Below the pieces are notes generated by a model. It was not told where the DNA came from and searched no databases. It saw only the letters and a program-made list of their open reading frames with translations. A stretch of 6,912 nt of DNA from Paracoccaceae bacterium (GTDB taxonomy: Bacteria; Pseudomonadota; Alphaproteobacteria; Rhodobacterales; Rhodobacteraceae), in NCBI GenBank assembly GCA_003551745.1, contig PUNI01000296.1, forward strand, positions 1 to 6,912, in the 5' to 3' direction. Below, piece by piece: positions 1 to 6,166 of the stretch. Positions within the stretch are counted from its first letter, which is position 1. Every line of letters begins with the position of its first letter. The translations under genes were made by a program, and so were the position numbers.

Positions 1-873
1 GGCCGGCACCATGCCTTCAACGTGGGCAGCATGTTCCGTGGGCCGGAGAACGCGCTGCCGCCGAACTGGCTGTCGATGCCCATCGGCTACAACGGGCGCG
101 CCTCGTCGGTGGTGGTGTCGGGCACGCCGGTGCGCCGGCCGTGGGGACAGGTGAAGGCGCCGGACGAGCCCCTGCCCCGCTTTGCCCCCTCGGCACGGTT
201 CGATTTCGAGCTGGAGCTGGGCGCTGTTGTGGGCGTGCCCTCGGACGGGCCTGTGACGGTGGCAGAGGCCGAGGCCATGATCTTCGGCCATGTGTTGCTG
301 AACGACTGGTCGGCCCGCGACATCCAGACCTGGGAATATCAGCCACTCGGGCCCTTCCAGTCGAAGGCGACCGCAACGACGATCAGCCCCTGGATCGTGC
401 CGGTCGCGGCCCTCGCGCCCTTCCGGGTGCCGACCCCGCCGCGGGAGCGCCCGCTTCTGCCCTATCTCGCCGAGCCCGGGCCCCTGGGCCTCGACATCGC
501 GCTGGAGGTGGCGCTGACGCCCGAGAGCGGGGCGGAGACGGTGATCACCCGCACCAACGCGCGCGAACTCTACTACGCCTTCGCCCAGCAGATCGCCCAT
601 CACAGCGTTTCGGGCTGCCCGATGCGGCCCGGCGACCTGATCGGCTCGGGCACGATCTCGGGGCCGACGCCGGAGAGCCGCGGCAGCCTGCTGGAACTGA
701 GCCGGGCCGGCGCCGAGCCCTTGGCGATCCACGGCGGACTGCGCAGCTTTCTGGAGGACGGCGACACCGTCACCTTGCACGGCCGGGCGCAGGGCGAGGG
801 CTTCACGATCGGGTTCGGCGAGGCGGCTGGCACCGTCTTGCCAGCGCTTGCCGACCCATATGCAAGGCCGTGA
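1..873 (+). CDS. fahA: fumarylacetoacetase, 5'-truncated by window edge
   Basis: This enzyme hydrolyses fumarylacetoacetate to fumarate and acetoacetate, the last step of tyrosine/homogentisate catabolism in the cytoplasm. The frame is open at base 1, and 290 C-terminal residues are present against about 420 in the family, so the N-terminal domain lies upstream. Counting from the first codon, RHHAFNVG (2-9) carries the general-base His (H4, equivalent to His133 of mammalian FAH). FELELG holds the metal ligands E70 and E72, and NDWSARDIQ holds metal ligand D102 with substrate contacts R106 and Q109. Y113 and K122 follow in WEYQPLGPF..K, and SGTISGP and LLEL supply the conserved Thr and catalytic Glu. 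Only the first metal Asp is out of view. The mammalian-like motifs separate it from short FAH-fold hydrolases such as fumarylpyruvate hydrolase. The stop lies 9 bases before the next gene, so the two are probably co-transcribed. The GTG at 22 is an internal valine, not a start. Confidence 0.95.
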   Translation, partial: GRHHAFNVGSMFRGPENALPPNWLSMPIGYNGRASSVVVSGTPVRRPWGQVKAPDEPLPRFAPSARFDFELELGAVVGVPSDGPVTVAEAEAMIFGHVLLNDWSARDIQTWEYQPLGPFQSKATATTISPWIVPVAALAPFRVPTPPRERPLLPYLAEPGPLGLDIALEVALTPESGAETVITRTNARELYYAFAQQIAHHSVSGCPMRPGDLIGSGTISGPTPESRGSLLELSRAGAEPLAIHGGLRSFLEDGDTVTLHGRAQGEGFTIGFGEAAGTVLPALADPYARP

Positions 874-882
874 GGTAACGAC

Positions 883-1833
883 ATGGGCAAGGCCTTCGCC
901 TCGCAGGGCGATCTGACCGAAAAGGCGATCAGCTTCACCGAGATCGGCGACGGCCTCTGGGCCTTCACCGCCGAGGGCGACCCGAATTCGGGCGTCATCA
1001 TCGGCGACGACGCGGTGATGGTGGTCGAGGCGCAGGCCACGCCGCGGCTCGCCGCCAAGGTGATCGAGCGCATCCGCAGCGTCACCGACAAGCCGATCAC
1101 GCATCTGGTGCTGACCCATTACCACGCCGTCCGCGTTCTGGGCGCCTCGGCCTATGGCGCCGGGCAGATCATCATGTCCGAGGCCGCCCGCGGCATGGTC
1201 GCCGAGCGCGGGCAGGAAGACTGGGAGAGCGAATTCCAGCGCTTCCCGCGGCTCTTCGAGGGCCATGAGAGCATCCCCGGCCTGACCTGGCCCACCACCA
1301 CCTTCGCGGGCCGGATGAGCGTTTGGCTCGGCAACCGGCGGGTCGACCTGATGCAACCGGGCCGGGCGCACACCGCCGGCGACATCGTCGTGCAGGTGCC
1401 CGATGCGAACGTGCTCTTCACCGGCGACATCGTCGAGGACCGCTCGGCCTGCTACTGCGGCGACGGACATTTCGCCGACTGGGGCGCCACGCTGGAGCGC
1501 ATCCGCGCCATGGCGCCAGACGCCATCGCGCCCGGCCGCGGCGAGGCACTGGTCGGCGCGGCGCGGGTCAACGCGGCCATCGACAGCACCAGGGACTTCC
1601 TCGACAGCACCTACCGCCCCGCGGCCCGTGTTGCCGCCCGGGGCGGCAGCCTGAAGGAAGCCTGGGACGCGGTGCGCGCCGAGTGCGACCCGAAGTTCTC
1701 GGATTTCGCGATCTACGAGCACTGCCTGCCCTTCAACGTCGCCCGCGCCCATGACGAGGCGCGCGGCATCGCCCACCCCCGCATCTGGACCGCCGCGCGC
1801 GATCTGGAGATGTGGCAGGCGCTGCAGGGCTGA
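883..1833 (+). CDS. MBL-fold metallo-hydrolase with a reduced metal site
   Basis: This is a 316-residue metallo-beta-lactamase-fold protein of unknown substrate, with no signal peptide and probably cytoplasmic. The fold shows in the N-terminal strands (GDGLWAFTAEG, GVIIGDDAVMVVEA), the first metal loop at 78-84 (THYHAVR), the second His in GRAHTAGD (H163), and the bridging Asp in LFTGDIVED (D182). The usual HxHxDH motif reads H79-Y-H81-A-V83-R84, and the late PGHG motif reads PGRG (R219). All three ligands of metal site 2 are thus replaced, while the three His of site 1 and the bridging Asp remain. A C-terminal segment of about 80 residues (from 236) is probably helical. The ATG at 883 has GAGGT at 872-876 with 6 bases between. 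Lying between fumarylacetoacetase and a ring hydroxylase, it likely serves the same pathway, for example acting on an ester, lactone or thioester, but nothing in the sequence shows which. A glyoxalase II label would be unsafe. Confidence 0.9.
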   Translation: MGKAFASQGDLTEKAISFTEIGDGLWAFTAEGDPNSGVIIGDDAVMVVEAQATPRLAAKVIERIRSVTDKPITHLVLTHYHAVRVLGASAYGAGQIIMSEAARGMVAERGQEDWESEFQRFPRLFEGHESIPGLTWPTTTFAGRMSVWLGNRRVDLMQPGRAHTAGDIVVQVPDANVLFTGDIVEDRSACYCGDGHFADWGATLERIRAMAPDAIAPGRGEALVGAARVNAAIDSTRDFLDSTYRPAARVAARGGSLKEAWDAVRAECDPKFSDFAIYEHCLPFNVARAHDEARGIAHPRIWTAARDLEMWQALQG

Positions 1834-1839
1834 GGGAGG
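1833..1839 (+). promoter_or_regulatory. ribosome binding site fixing the hydroxylase start
   Basis: AGGGAGG begins on the last base of the preceding gene's stop codon and ends 5 bases before the ATG at 1845. It supports that ATG over the in-frame GTG at 1812, which lies inside the upstream gene and has no comparable site. Confidence 0.7.
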
Positions 1840-1844
1840 CGGCG

Positions 1845-3506
1845 ATGGTCCAGCCCCGCTACAACCTCGCCTTCCGCCTCTATCCGTATGCGCGCGCGCC
1901 GGATCAGGACGGGCCGCCGCGCCGGCACAAGGTGGTGGTGGTCGGCGCGGGCCCCGTCGGGCTGGCGCTGGCGCTCGATCTCGGCCTGCAGGGCGTGCCG
2001 GTCGTGGTGCTCGACGAGAGCGAAGGGGTGGGCGAGGGCTCGCGGGCGATCTGCTTCGCCAAGCGCACGCTGGAGATCGCCGACCGGCTCGGCGCGGCCG
2101 GGCCGATGCTGGAGAAGGGCGTGCGCTGGAGCCTCGGCAAGGTGTTCCGCGACGACCGGCTGATCTACGAGTTCAACCTGCTGCCCGAGGACGGGCACAA
2201 GTTCCCCGCCTTCATCAACCTCCAGCAGCCCTGGTTCGAGAAGTTCCTGCACGACCGCCTCCGCGCCGCGCAGGCCGACGGCGCGCCGATCGAGATCCGC
2301 GGCGCCAACCGGGTAGCCGAGGTGACGCCGGCGGCGGATCATGTCGGGCTCGCGGTCGATACCCCCGAAGGCCGCTACCGGACCGAGGCCGAGTGGCTGG
2401 TGGCCTGCGACGGCGCCCGCTCACCGGTGCGCTGCATGCTGGGCCTTGGCTTCGAGGGGCGGGTCTTCGAGGACAACTTCCTCATCGCCGATGTGGGCAT
2501 GACGGCCGATTTCCCGACCGAACGCTGGTTCTGGTTCGAGCCGCATTTCCGCTCGGGCGATTCCGCGCTGCTGCACCGCCAGCCCGACGACATCTGGCGG
2601 ATCGACTTCCAGCTCGGGCGCAACATCGACCGCGACGCCGAGCTCGACCCGGCCCGCATCCGCGGCCGGATCGACCGGATGCTGGGCCCCGGCGTCGCCT
2701 ATGAGCTGGTCTGGACCTCGATCTACACCTTCCAGTGCCGTCGCATGCAGCGGTTCCGCCAGGGCCGCGTGCTGTTTGCCGGCGATGCCGCCCATCAGGT
2801 CAGCCCCTTCGGCGCGCGCGGCGCCAACTCCGGCATCCAGGACGCCGACAACCTCGGCTGGAAGCTGGCGCTGGTGGCCGGCGGGCTGGCGCCCGAGCGC
2901 CTGCTCGACAGCTATTGCGACGAGCGCGAACAGGCCGCCGACGAGAATATCCTGAACTCCACCCGCTCCACCGATTTCATCACGCCCAAGACCGCGGCCA
3001 GCCGGACCCTGCGCGATGCGGTGCTGGATCTGGCCGAGCATGCGCCCTTCGCGCGGCCGCTGGTGAACTCCGGCCGGCTGTCGCTGCCCTGCACCCATGA
3101 CGGCAGCGCGCTGAACGGCCCCGATTGCGCGAGCCTGCCCGGCGCCAGCCGTCCGGGCGCACCGCTGCCCGATGCGCCACTGCCCGATGGCTGGCTGCTG
3201 GAACGCCTGCGCGGCGGCTTCAGCCTGCTCAGCATCGACGCCGAAGCGCCCGAGGCCGTCACGGCCCATGGCGTGACGGTGCCGCGGGTGGCGGTCTCGG
3301 CGACCGGCAACGCCGCTCTGCGCGCGCGTCTGCTGGGCGAGTCCGACAGCGCCGTCTATCTGCTGCGGCCCGATCAGCATGTCGTCGCGCGCTGGCAGGG
3401 CTTCGATGCCGCCGCCGTGCGCAGGGCCCTGGCCCGCGCGCTCTGCAGGGAGGGAGAAGAGGATGAACCGGCTCACCGTCGCGCCGAACCTGCCCCGGCC
3501 GGATGA
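1845..3506 (+). CDS. FAD-dependent aromatic-ring hydroxylase (MhpA/PheA type; possible 3-hydroxyphenylacetate 6-hydroxylase)
   Basis: This 553-residue class A flavoprotein monooxygenase should insert one oxygen atom into a phenolic ring using NAD(P)H and FAD, in the cytoplasm. After an N-terminal lead of about 28 residues comes the FAD Rossmann motif VVVVGAGPVG (30-39). The second dinucleotide motif is ACDGARSPVR (188-197, D189-G190). The FAD-ribityl motif is LFAGDAAHQVSPFGARG (310-326), followed by N-S-G-I-Q-D-A-D-N-LGWKLA. A Pro-rich linker (about 430-448) leads to a C-terminal thioredoxin-like domain (about 449-530) typical of the phenol-hydroxylase/MhpA branch. The last 14 residues are encoded in DNA shared with the next gene. 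The companion small protein and the adjacent fumarylacetoacetase suggest a two-component 3-hydroxyphenylacetate 6-hydroxylase like MhaA of Pseudomonas putida, which yields homogentisate. The flavoprotein family is clear; the substrate is an inference. A 3-hydroxyphenylpropionate or chlorophenol hydroxylase is the alternative, but the local FAH does not fit those pathways. Confidence 0.9.
   Translation: MVQPRYNLAFRLYPYARAPDQDGPPRRHKVVVVGAGPVGLALALDLGLQGVPVVVLDESEGVGEGSRAICFAKRTLEIADRLGAAGPMLEKGVRWSLGKVFRDDRLIYEFNLLPEDGHKFPAFINLQQPWFEKFLHDRLRAAQADGAPIEIRGANRVAEVTPAADHVGLAVDTPEGRYRTEAEWLVACDGARSPVRCMLGLGFEGRVFEDNFLIADVGMTADFPTERWFWFEPHFRSGDSALLHRQPDDIWRIDFQLGRNIDRDAELDPARIRGRIDRMLGPGVAYELVWTSIYTFQCRRMQRFRQGRVLFAGDAAHQVSPFGARGANSGIQDADNLGWKLALVAGGLAPERLLDSYCDEREQAADENILNSTRSTDFITPKTAASRTLRDAVLDLAEHAPFARPLVNSGRLSLPCTHDGSALNGPDCASLPGASRPGAPLPDAPLPDGWLLERLRGGFSLLSIDAEAPEAVTAHGVTVPRVAVSATGNAALRARLLGESDSAVYLLRPDQHVVARWQGFDAAAVRRALARALCREGEEDEPAHRRAEPAPAG
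3159..3188 (+). repeat. 15-base imperfect tandem duplication in the hydroxylase linker
   Basis: Two adjacent 15-base units, identical at 13 positions, each encode Ala-Pro-Leu-Pro-Asp (residues 439-443 and 444-448). They sit in the flexible linker before the C-terminal thioredoxin-like domain. This looks like a small in-frame expansion with no likely effect on catalysis. Confidence 0.6.
3448..3456 (+). promoter_or_regulatory. ribosome binding site inside the hydroxylase gene for the small protein
   Basis: GGGAGGGAG, with GGAGG at 3449-3453, ends 6 bases before the ATG at 3463 (9 bases from the GGAGG core). It lies within the coding end of the upstream hydroxylase. It selects ATG 3463 over an upstream in-frame ATG at 3379, which would add 28 residues unlike the family. 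Confidence 0.75.
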
Positions 3507-3678
3507 GGCCTATGCCGGGCTGCTCGCGGCTCATGATGGGCTCGACGCGGCGCAGAGCGCCGCGCTCAATGCCCGGCTGGTGCTCATCCTCGCCAACCAC
3601 ATCGGCGATGTCGGCGTGCTTGAGGAGGCCGTCGTGCTGGCGCGCCGCGCCGCGCGTCCGGCCCGACCGGCGCCTTGA
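3463..3678 (+). CDS. small DUF2783-type protein, candidate hydroxylase partner (MhaB-like)
   Basis: This 71-residue protein is predicted to be almost entirely helical: about 14-27 (DEAYAGLLAAHDGL), 28-47 with the signature ALNARLVLILANHIGD, and 50-63. The tail (61-71) is Arg, Pro and Ala only and looks disordered. I recognise the NARL-LIL-ANHIGD core as the DUF2783 family, whose members commonly follow an FAD hydroxylase gene. There is no signal peptide, membrane segment or catalytic motif, so a partner role is more likely than enzymatic activity. In Pseudomonas putida, 3-hydroxyphenylacetate 6-hydroxylase needs a small coupling protein, MhaB, beside the flavoprotein MhaA, and this gene has the right size and position for that role. 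Its start overlaps the end of the hydroxylase gene by 44 bases, which suggests translational coupling and a fixed ratio of the two products. Family assignment is fairly secure; the coupling function is an inference. Confidence 0.82.
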   Translation: MNRLTVAPNLPRPDEAYAGLLAAHDGLDAAQSAALNARLVLILANHIGDVGVLEEAVVLARRAARPARPAP

Positions 3679-3700
3679 CAGGCGGGGGCGAAGCGATACC
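3675..3700 (+). promoter_or_regulatory. candidate promoter for the TRAP operon
   Basis: A perfect TTGACA -35 hexamer lies at 3675-3680, across the stop codon of the preceding small gene. Downstream matches to a -10 are poor. GATACC at 3695-3700 follows a short 14-base spacer, and a 17-base spacer would give ACCCAT. The position, at the head of the longest gap in the window and about 110 bases before dctP, suits a start for the transporter genes. Alphaproteobacterial promoters often have weak -10 elements, but the hexamer alone could be chance. Confidence 0.25.
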
Positions 3701-3703
3701 CAT

Positions 3704-3743
3704 GCGGGGCCGGCGCCGGTGGCGGGGCCGGCCGTGCCCCGCC
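3704..3743 (+). promoter_or_regulatory. GC-rich hairpin with competing 5' arms upstream of dctP
   Basis: GGCGGGGC (3721-3728) pairs with GCCCCGCC (3736-3743) around a 7-base loop. An 11-base direct copy, GCGGGGCCGGC, occurs at 3704-3714 and 3722-3732, so the first copy could pair with the same 3' arm instead through GCGGGGC/GCCCCGC. A perfect palindrome, CCGGCGCCGG, lies at 3710-3719. No T run follows, so it is not a classical intrinsic terminator. It could be an mRNA-stabilising or attenuating structure, an operator, or simply high-GC sequence. Confidence 0.35.
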
Positions 3744-3776
3744 GAAAGAACCGCCCCGCACACGAATTCCGTTAAC

Positions 3777-3784
3777 AGGGAGGA
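3777..3784 (+). promoter_or_regulatory. ribosome binding site fixing the dctP start
   Basis: AGGGAGGA ends 7 bases before the ATG at 3792. The protein from that ATG begins directly with a clean signal peptide, so the in-frame upstream extension (from 3675) is non-coding leader. Confidence 0.8.
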
Positions 3785-3791
3785 CGACGGA

Positions 3792-4835
3792 ATGCTCAGA
3801 CGGATGTTCATCGCAACCGGCCTTGCCGGGGGCATCACGGCCGGGGCGCTGATGGCGCCCCTGCCCGCGCAGGCGCAGGACGTGACCCTGCGCATCCACC
3901 ATTTCCTGCCGGCGGGCGCGCCCGTGCCGGCCAACTTCATCGTGCCATGGGCCGAGAAGGTCACCGCCGAGTCCGACGGTCGGATCGCCTTCGAGATCTT
4001 CCCGGCCATGCAGATGGGCGGGTCGCCGGCCAATCTGATCGACCAGGTCAACGACGGCGTCGTCGACATCGTCTGGACGCTGCCGGGCTACACCCCCGGT
4101 CGCTTCCCGAAGGCCGAGGTCTTCGACATGCCCTTCATCGCGGCCGATGCCGAGGCGACCTCGCGCGCCGCCTGGCGCTTCTTCGACGAGCACCTGCGCG
4201 ACGAGTTCGAGGGCGTCCGGCCGATCGCCGTGCATGTCCACGGGCCGGGCAACATGCACATGAAGGCGCCGGCGGTCGAGACGCTGGAGGATCTGAGCGG
4301 CCGTTCGGTGCGCGGACCGACCCGCATGATCACGCAGCTGCTCGAATCCCTGGGGGCCACGCCGGTGGGCATGCCGGTGCCGCAGGTGCCCGAGTCGCTG
4401 TCGCGCAACGTCATCGATGGCACCGTGATCCCCTGGGAGGTGACCGCGGCGCTGCGCGTGGCCGAGCTGGTCGACACCCATGCCGAGTTCGGCGGCGACC
4501 GCTCGCTCTACACGACGCTGTTCGTCTTCGCCATGAACCCGGACAGCTACGACGCGCTGCCCGACGACCTGAAGGCGGTGATCGATGCGAACTCCGGGCT
4601 CGAGACCTCGGAATGGGTCGGCCGCGTGATGGACGAGGGCGACGAGCCGGCGCGCAACATCGCCGTCGACCGCGGCAACACCATCGTCCTGATCGAGGGC
4701 GACGAGCTCGAGCGCTGGAAGGCCGCCGCCGCCCCGGTGGTGGATGGCTGGATCGCCGAGACCTCGGGCCGCGGCATCGACGGGCAGCAGCTGATCGACC
4801 GGTTGAACGCCCTCGTGGAAGAGGAAGCCGGCTGA
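3792..4835 (+). CDS. dctP: TRAP transporter periplasmic solute-binding subunit (DctP family)
   Basis: This 347-residue protein captures a carboxylate ligand in the periplasm and delivers it to the DctQM membrane complex. A Sec-type signal peptide is visible: MLRRMF, a hydrophobic stretch at about 7-22, then PAQA|QD with likely cleavage after A28. The mature protein starts VTLRIHHFLP, the usual first strand. It has the expected binding-lobe motifs: an IFPAMQMGG segment (69-77), LIDQVNDGVVDIVW (82-95), and LEDLSGRSVRGP (165-176), where R174 matches the Arg that salt-bridges ligand carboxylate in this family. ATPVGMPVPQVPESLSRNV (189-207) and the IDGTVIPWE hinge segment follow. Length is normal for the family after signal removal. 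A 113-base gap precedes it and 59 bases follow, unlike the overlaps elsewhere in the window, so it may be expressed at its own level, as is sensible for a binding protein needed in excess. The ligand is unknown; the surrounding catabolic genes suggest an aromatic or aryl-alkanoic acid. Confidence 0.93.
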   Translation: MLRRMFIATGLAGGITAGALMAPLPAQAQDVTLRIHHFLPAGAPVPANFIVPWAEKVTAESDGRIAFEIFPAMQMGGSPANLIDQVNDGVVDIVWTLPGYTPGRFPKAEVFDMPFIAADAEATSRAAWRFFDEHLRDEFEGVRPIAVHVHGPGNMHMKAPAVETLEDLSGRSVRGPTRMITQLLESLGATPVGMPVPQVPESLSRNVIDGTVIPWEVTAALRVAELVDTHAEFGGDRSLYTTLFVFAMNPDSYDALPDDLKAVIDANSGLETSEWVGRVMDEGDEPARNIAVDRGNTIVLIEGDELERWKAAAAPVVDGWIAETSGRGIDGQQLIDRLNALVEEEAG

Positions 4836-4876
4836 AGCGGCCAGCGGCGGGGGGCCGCTGTCTCCCGCCGCCTTTT
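4836..4876 (+). terminator. hairpins plus short T run after dctP (attenuator-like)
   Basis: GCGGCGGG (4844-4851) pairs with CCCGCCGC (4864-4871) across a 12-base loop, followed after one C by TTTT (4873-4876). An overlapping alternative, AGCGGCC (4836-4842) with GGCCGCT (4853-4859), cannot form at the same time. The T run is too short for a strong terminator, and the gene downstream is on the same strand. Partial termination or protection of the dctP message is more plausible than a full stop. Confidence 0.4.
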
Positions 4877-4894
4877 CGGAGAGGCAGGCAGCGC

Positions 4895-6166
4895 ATGACC
4901 GTGCTGGTCGCAGGCGCCGGGATCGGCGGGCTCACGTTGGCACTGAGCCTGCACCAGGCCGGTGTGCCGGTGCGCGTGGTCGAGCAGGCCGAGCGGCTGG
5001 CCCCGCTCGGCGTCGGCATCAACCTGCTTCCGCACGCGGTGCGCGAGCTGGACGAGCTGGGCCTGCGGGCCCGGCTCTCCGCCACCGGCATCGAGACGGC
5101 AGAGCTCGCCTATTACAGCAAGCTCGGCCAGCGCATCTGGTCGGAACCCCGCGGCCTCGCCGCGGGATACCGCTGGCCGCAGGTCTCGATCCACCGTGGC
5201 GCATTGCAGATGCTGCTCTACCAGACCGTCCGCGACCGGCTGGGGCCGGACGCCCTGCGCCTCGGCGCGAAGGTGACCGGCGTCAGCCAGGGCGCCGAGG
5301 GTGTGGAGATCACCCTGGCCGACCGCAGCGGCGCGTCGGCGGGCAGCCTCACGGGCACGCTCCTGATCGCCGCTGACGGGATCCACTCGACCCTCCGCGG
5401 CCATTTCTACCCCGACGAGGGGCCGCCGATCTGGAACGGGGCGATCCTGTGGCGCGGGGTCAGCGAGGCCCGGCCCTTCCTCACCGGCCGGTCGATGATC
5501 ATGGCCGGCCACGAGCGCCAGAAATTCGTCTGCTATCCGATCTCCGATGCCGCCTCCGCGCCGGGCAGGCAGGTCATCAACTGGATCGCCGAAAAGAAAT
5601 TCGCCCCCGACCACGCCTGGCCTCGGGAGGACTGGAACCGGCCCGGCGACCCGGCCGACTTCCTGCCCGACTTCGCGGGCTGGCGCTTCGACTGGCTCGA
5701 CGTGCCCGGGCTGATCGCCGCGGCGCAGGCCATCTTCGAGTTTCCGATGGTCGATCGCGATCCGCTGCCTCGCTGGAGCCACGGCCGCGTCACGCTCCTC
5801 GGCGATGCCGCGCATCCGATGTATCCCATCGGCTCCAACGGCGCGAGCCAGGCGATCCTCGATGCGCGCGTGCTGACCGCCGAGATCCTGGCGCAGGGCC
5901 TCACCGAGGCGGCGCTCGTCGCCTATGACGCCGCCCGCCGGCCCGCCACCGCGGCGATCGTCGAGGCCAACCGGCAGAACGGCCCCGAGCAGGTGATGGA
6001 ACTGGTCGAACAGCGCGCGCCGCAGGGCTTTGACGACATCGAGGCCGTGGTCAGCCGCGCGACCCGAGAGGCCACGGCGCAGGGCTACAAGCGCCTCGCC
6101 GGCTTCGATGTCGAGACGCTGAACGCCCGTCCCCCGATCGTGCAGCGGCCGACCGGAGCGGCGTGA
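4895..6166 (+). CDS. PhzS-like FAD-dependent monooxygenase embedded in the TRAP operon
   Basis: This is a 423-residue, single-chain class A flavin monooxygenase (UbiH/salicylate-hydroxylase type), distinct from the hydroxylase at 1845. It starts almost directly with the FAD motif VLVAGAGIGG (3-12), and E30 ends the second strand to bind the FAD ribose. PLGVGINLLP (37-46), WSEPRGLAAG (82-91) and SIHRGALQMLL (98-108) follow. The DG motif is AADGIHSTLRG (159-169), then ILWRGVSE (184-191). MVDRDPLPRW (285-294) leads into LLGDAAHPMYPIGSNGASQAI (301-321). These motifs match, from memory, PhzS (5-methylphenazine-1-carboxylate 1-monooxygenase). No phenazine core genes are present, so the substrate is more likely another aromatic acid. 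There is no signal peptide. The ATG has GGAGAGG at 4878-4884 with a nearer AGG at 4886-4888. The stop shares one base with the dctQ start (TGATG). Its place between dctP and dctQ suggests that it acts on what the transporter imports. Confidence 0.9.
   Translation: MTVLVAGAGIGGLTLALSLHQAGVPVRVVEQAERLAPLGVGINLLPHAVRELDELGLRARLSATGIETAELAYYSKLGQRIWSEPRGLAAGYRWPQVSIHRGALQMLLYQTVRDRLGPDALRLGAKVTGVSQGAEGVEITLADRSGASAGSLTGTLLIAADGIHSTLRGHFYPDEGPPIWNGAILWRGVSEARPFLTGRSMIMAGHERQKFVCYPISDAASAPGRQVINWIAEKKFAPDHAWPREDWNRPGDPADFLPDFAGWRFDWLDVPGLIAAAQAIFEFPMVDRDPLPRWSHGRVTLLGDAAHPMYPIGSNGASQAILDARVLTAEILAQGLTEAALVAYDAARRPATAAIVEANRQNGPEQVMELVEQRAPQGFDDIEAVVSRATREATAQGYKRLAGFDVETLNARPPIVQRPTGAA

Noticed and set aside
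22..873. GTG at 22 as the start of a complete 283-residue protein
   Set aside because: The frame is open to base 1, and the codons before it encode the conserved RHHAFN stretch with the catalytic His, so the gene begins upstream of the window.
883..1833. Hydroxyacylglutathione hydrolase (glyoxalase II) label for the MBL protein
   Set aside because: Glyoxalase II needs the full two-metal THxHxDH set, which is broken here at three ligands.
1812..1844. GTG start adding 11 residues to the FAD hydroxylase
   Set aside because: It lies inside the MBL gene without a ribosome site, while ATG 1845 has a strong AGGGAGG 5 bases upstream.
3675..3791. 39-residue N-terminal extension of the TRAP binding protein
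   Set aside because: It would bury the signal peptide behind an Arg-rich segment; the strong ribosome site and signal peptide both fit ATG 3792.
3947..4894. A 739-residue fusion running from inside dctP into the PhzS-like monooxygenase
   Set aside because: The first 316 codons are the out-of-frame shadow of dctP, with low-complexity Arg/Ala/Gly/Pro-rich translation. The flavoprotein starts cleanly at 4895.
2421..5815. Long antisense open frames (for example 2421-3476, 3531-4481, 4547-5815)
   Set aside because: They mirror the real genes in very GC-rich DNA where stop codons are rare, and their translations show no recognisable family motif.
4895..6166. Phenazine biosynthesis (PhzS proper)
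   Set aside because: The motifs are PhzS-like, but no phenazine core gene is in view and the operon partners are transport genes, so only family-level similarity is claimed.
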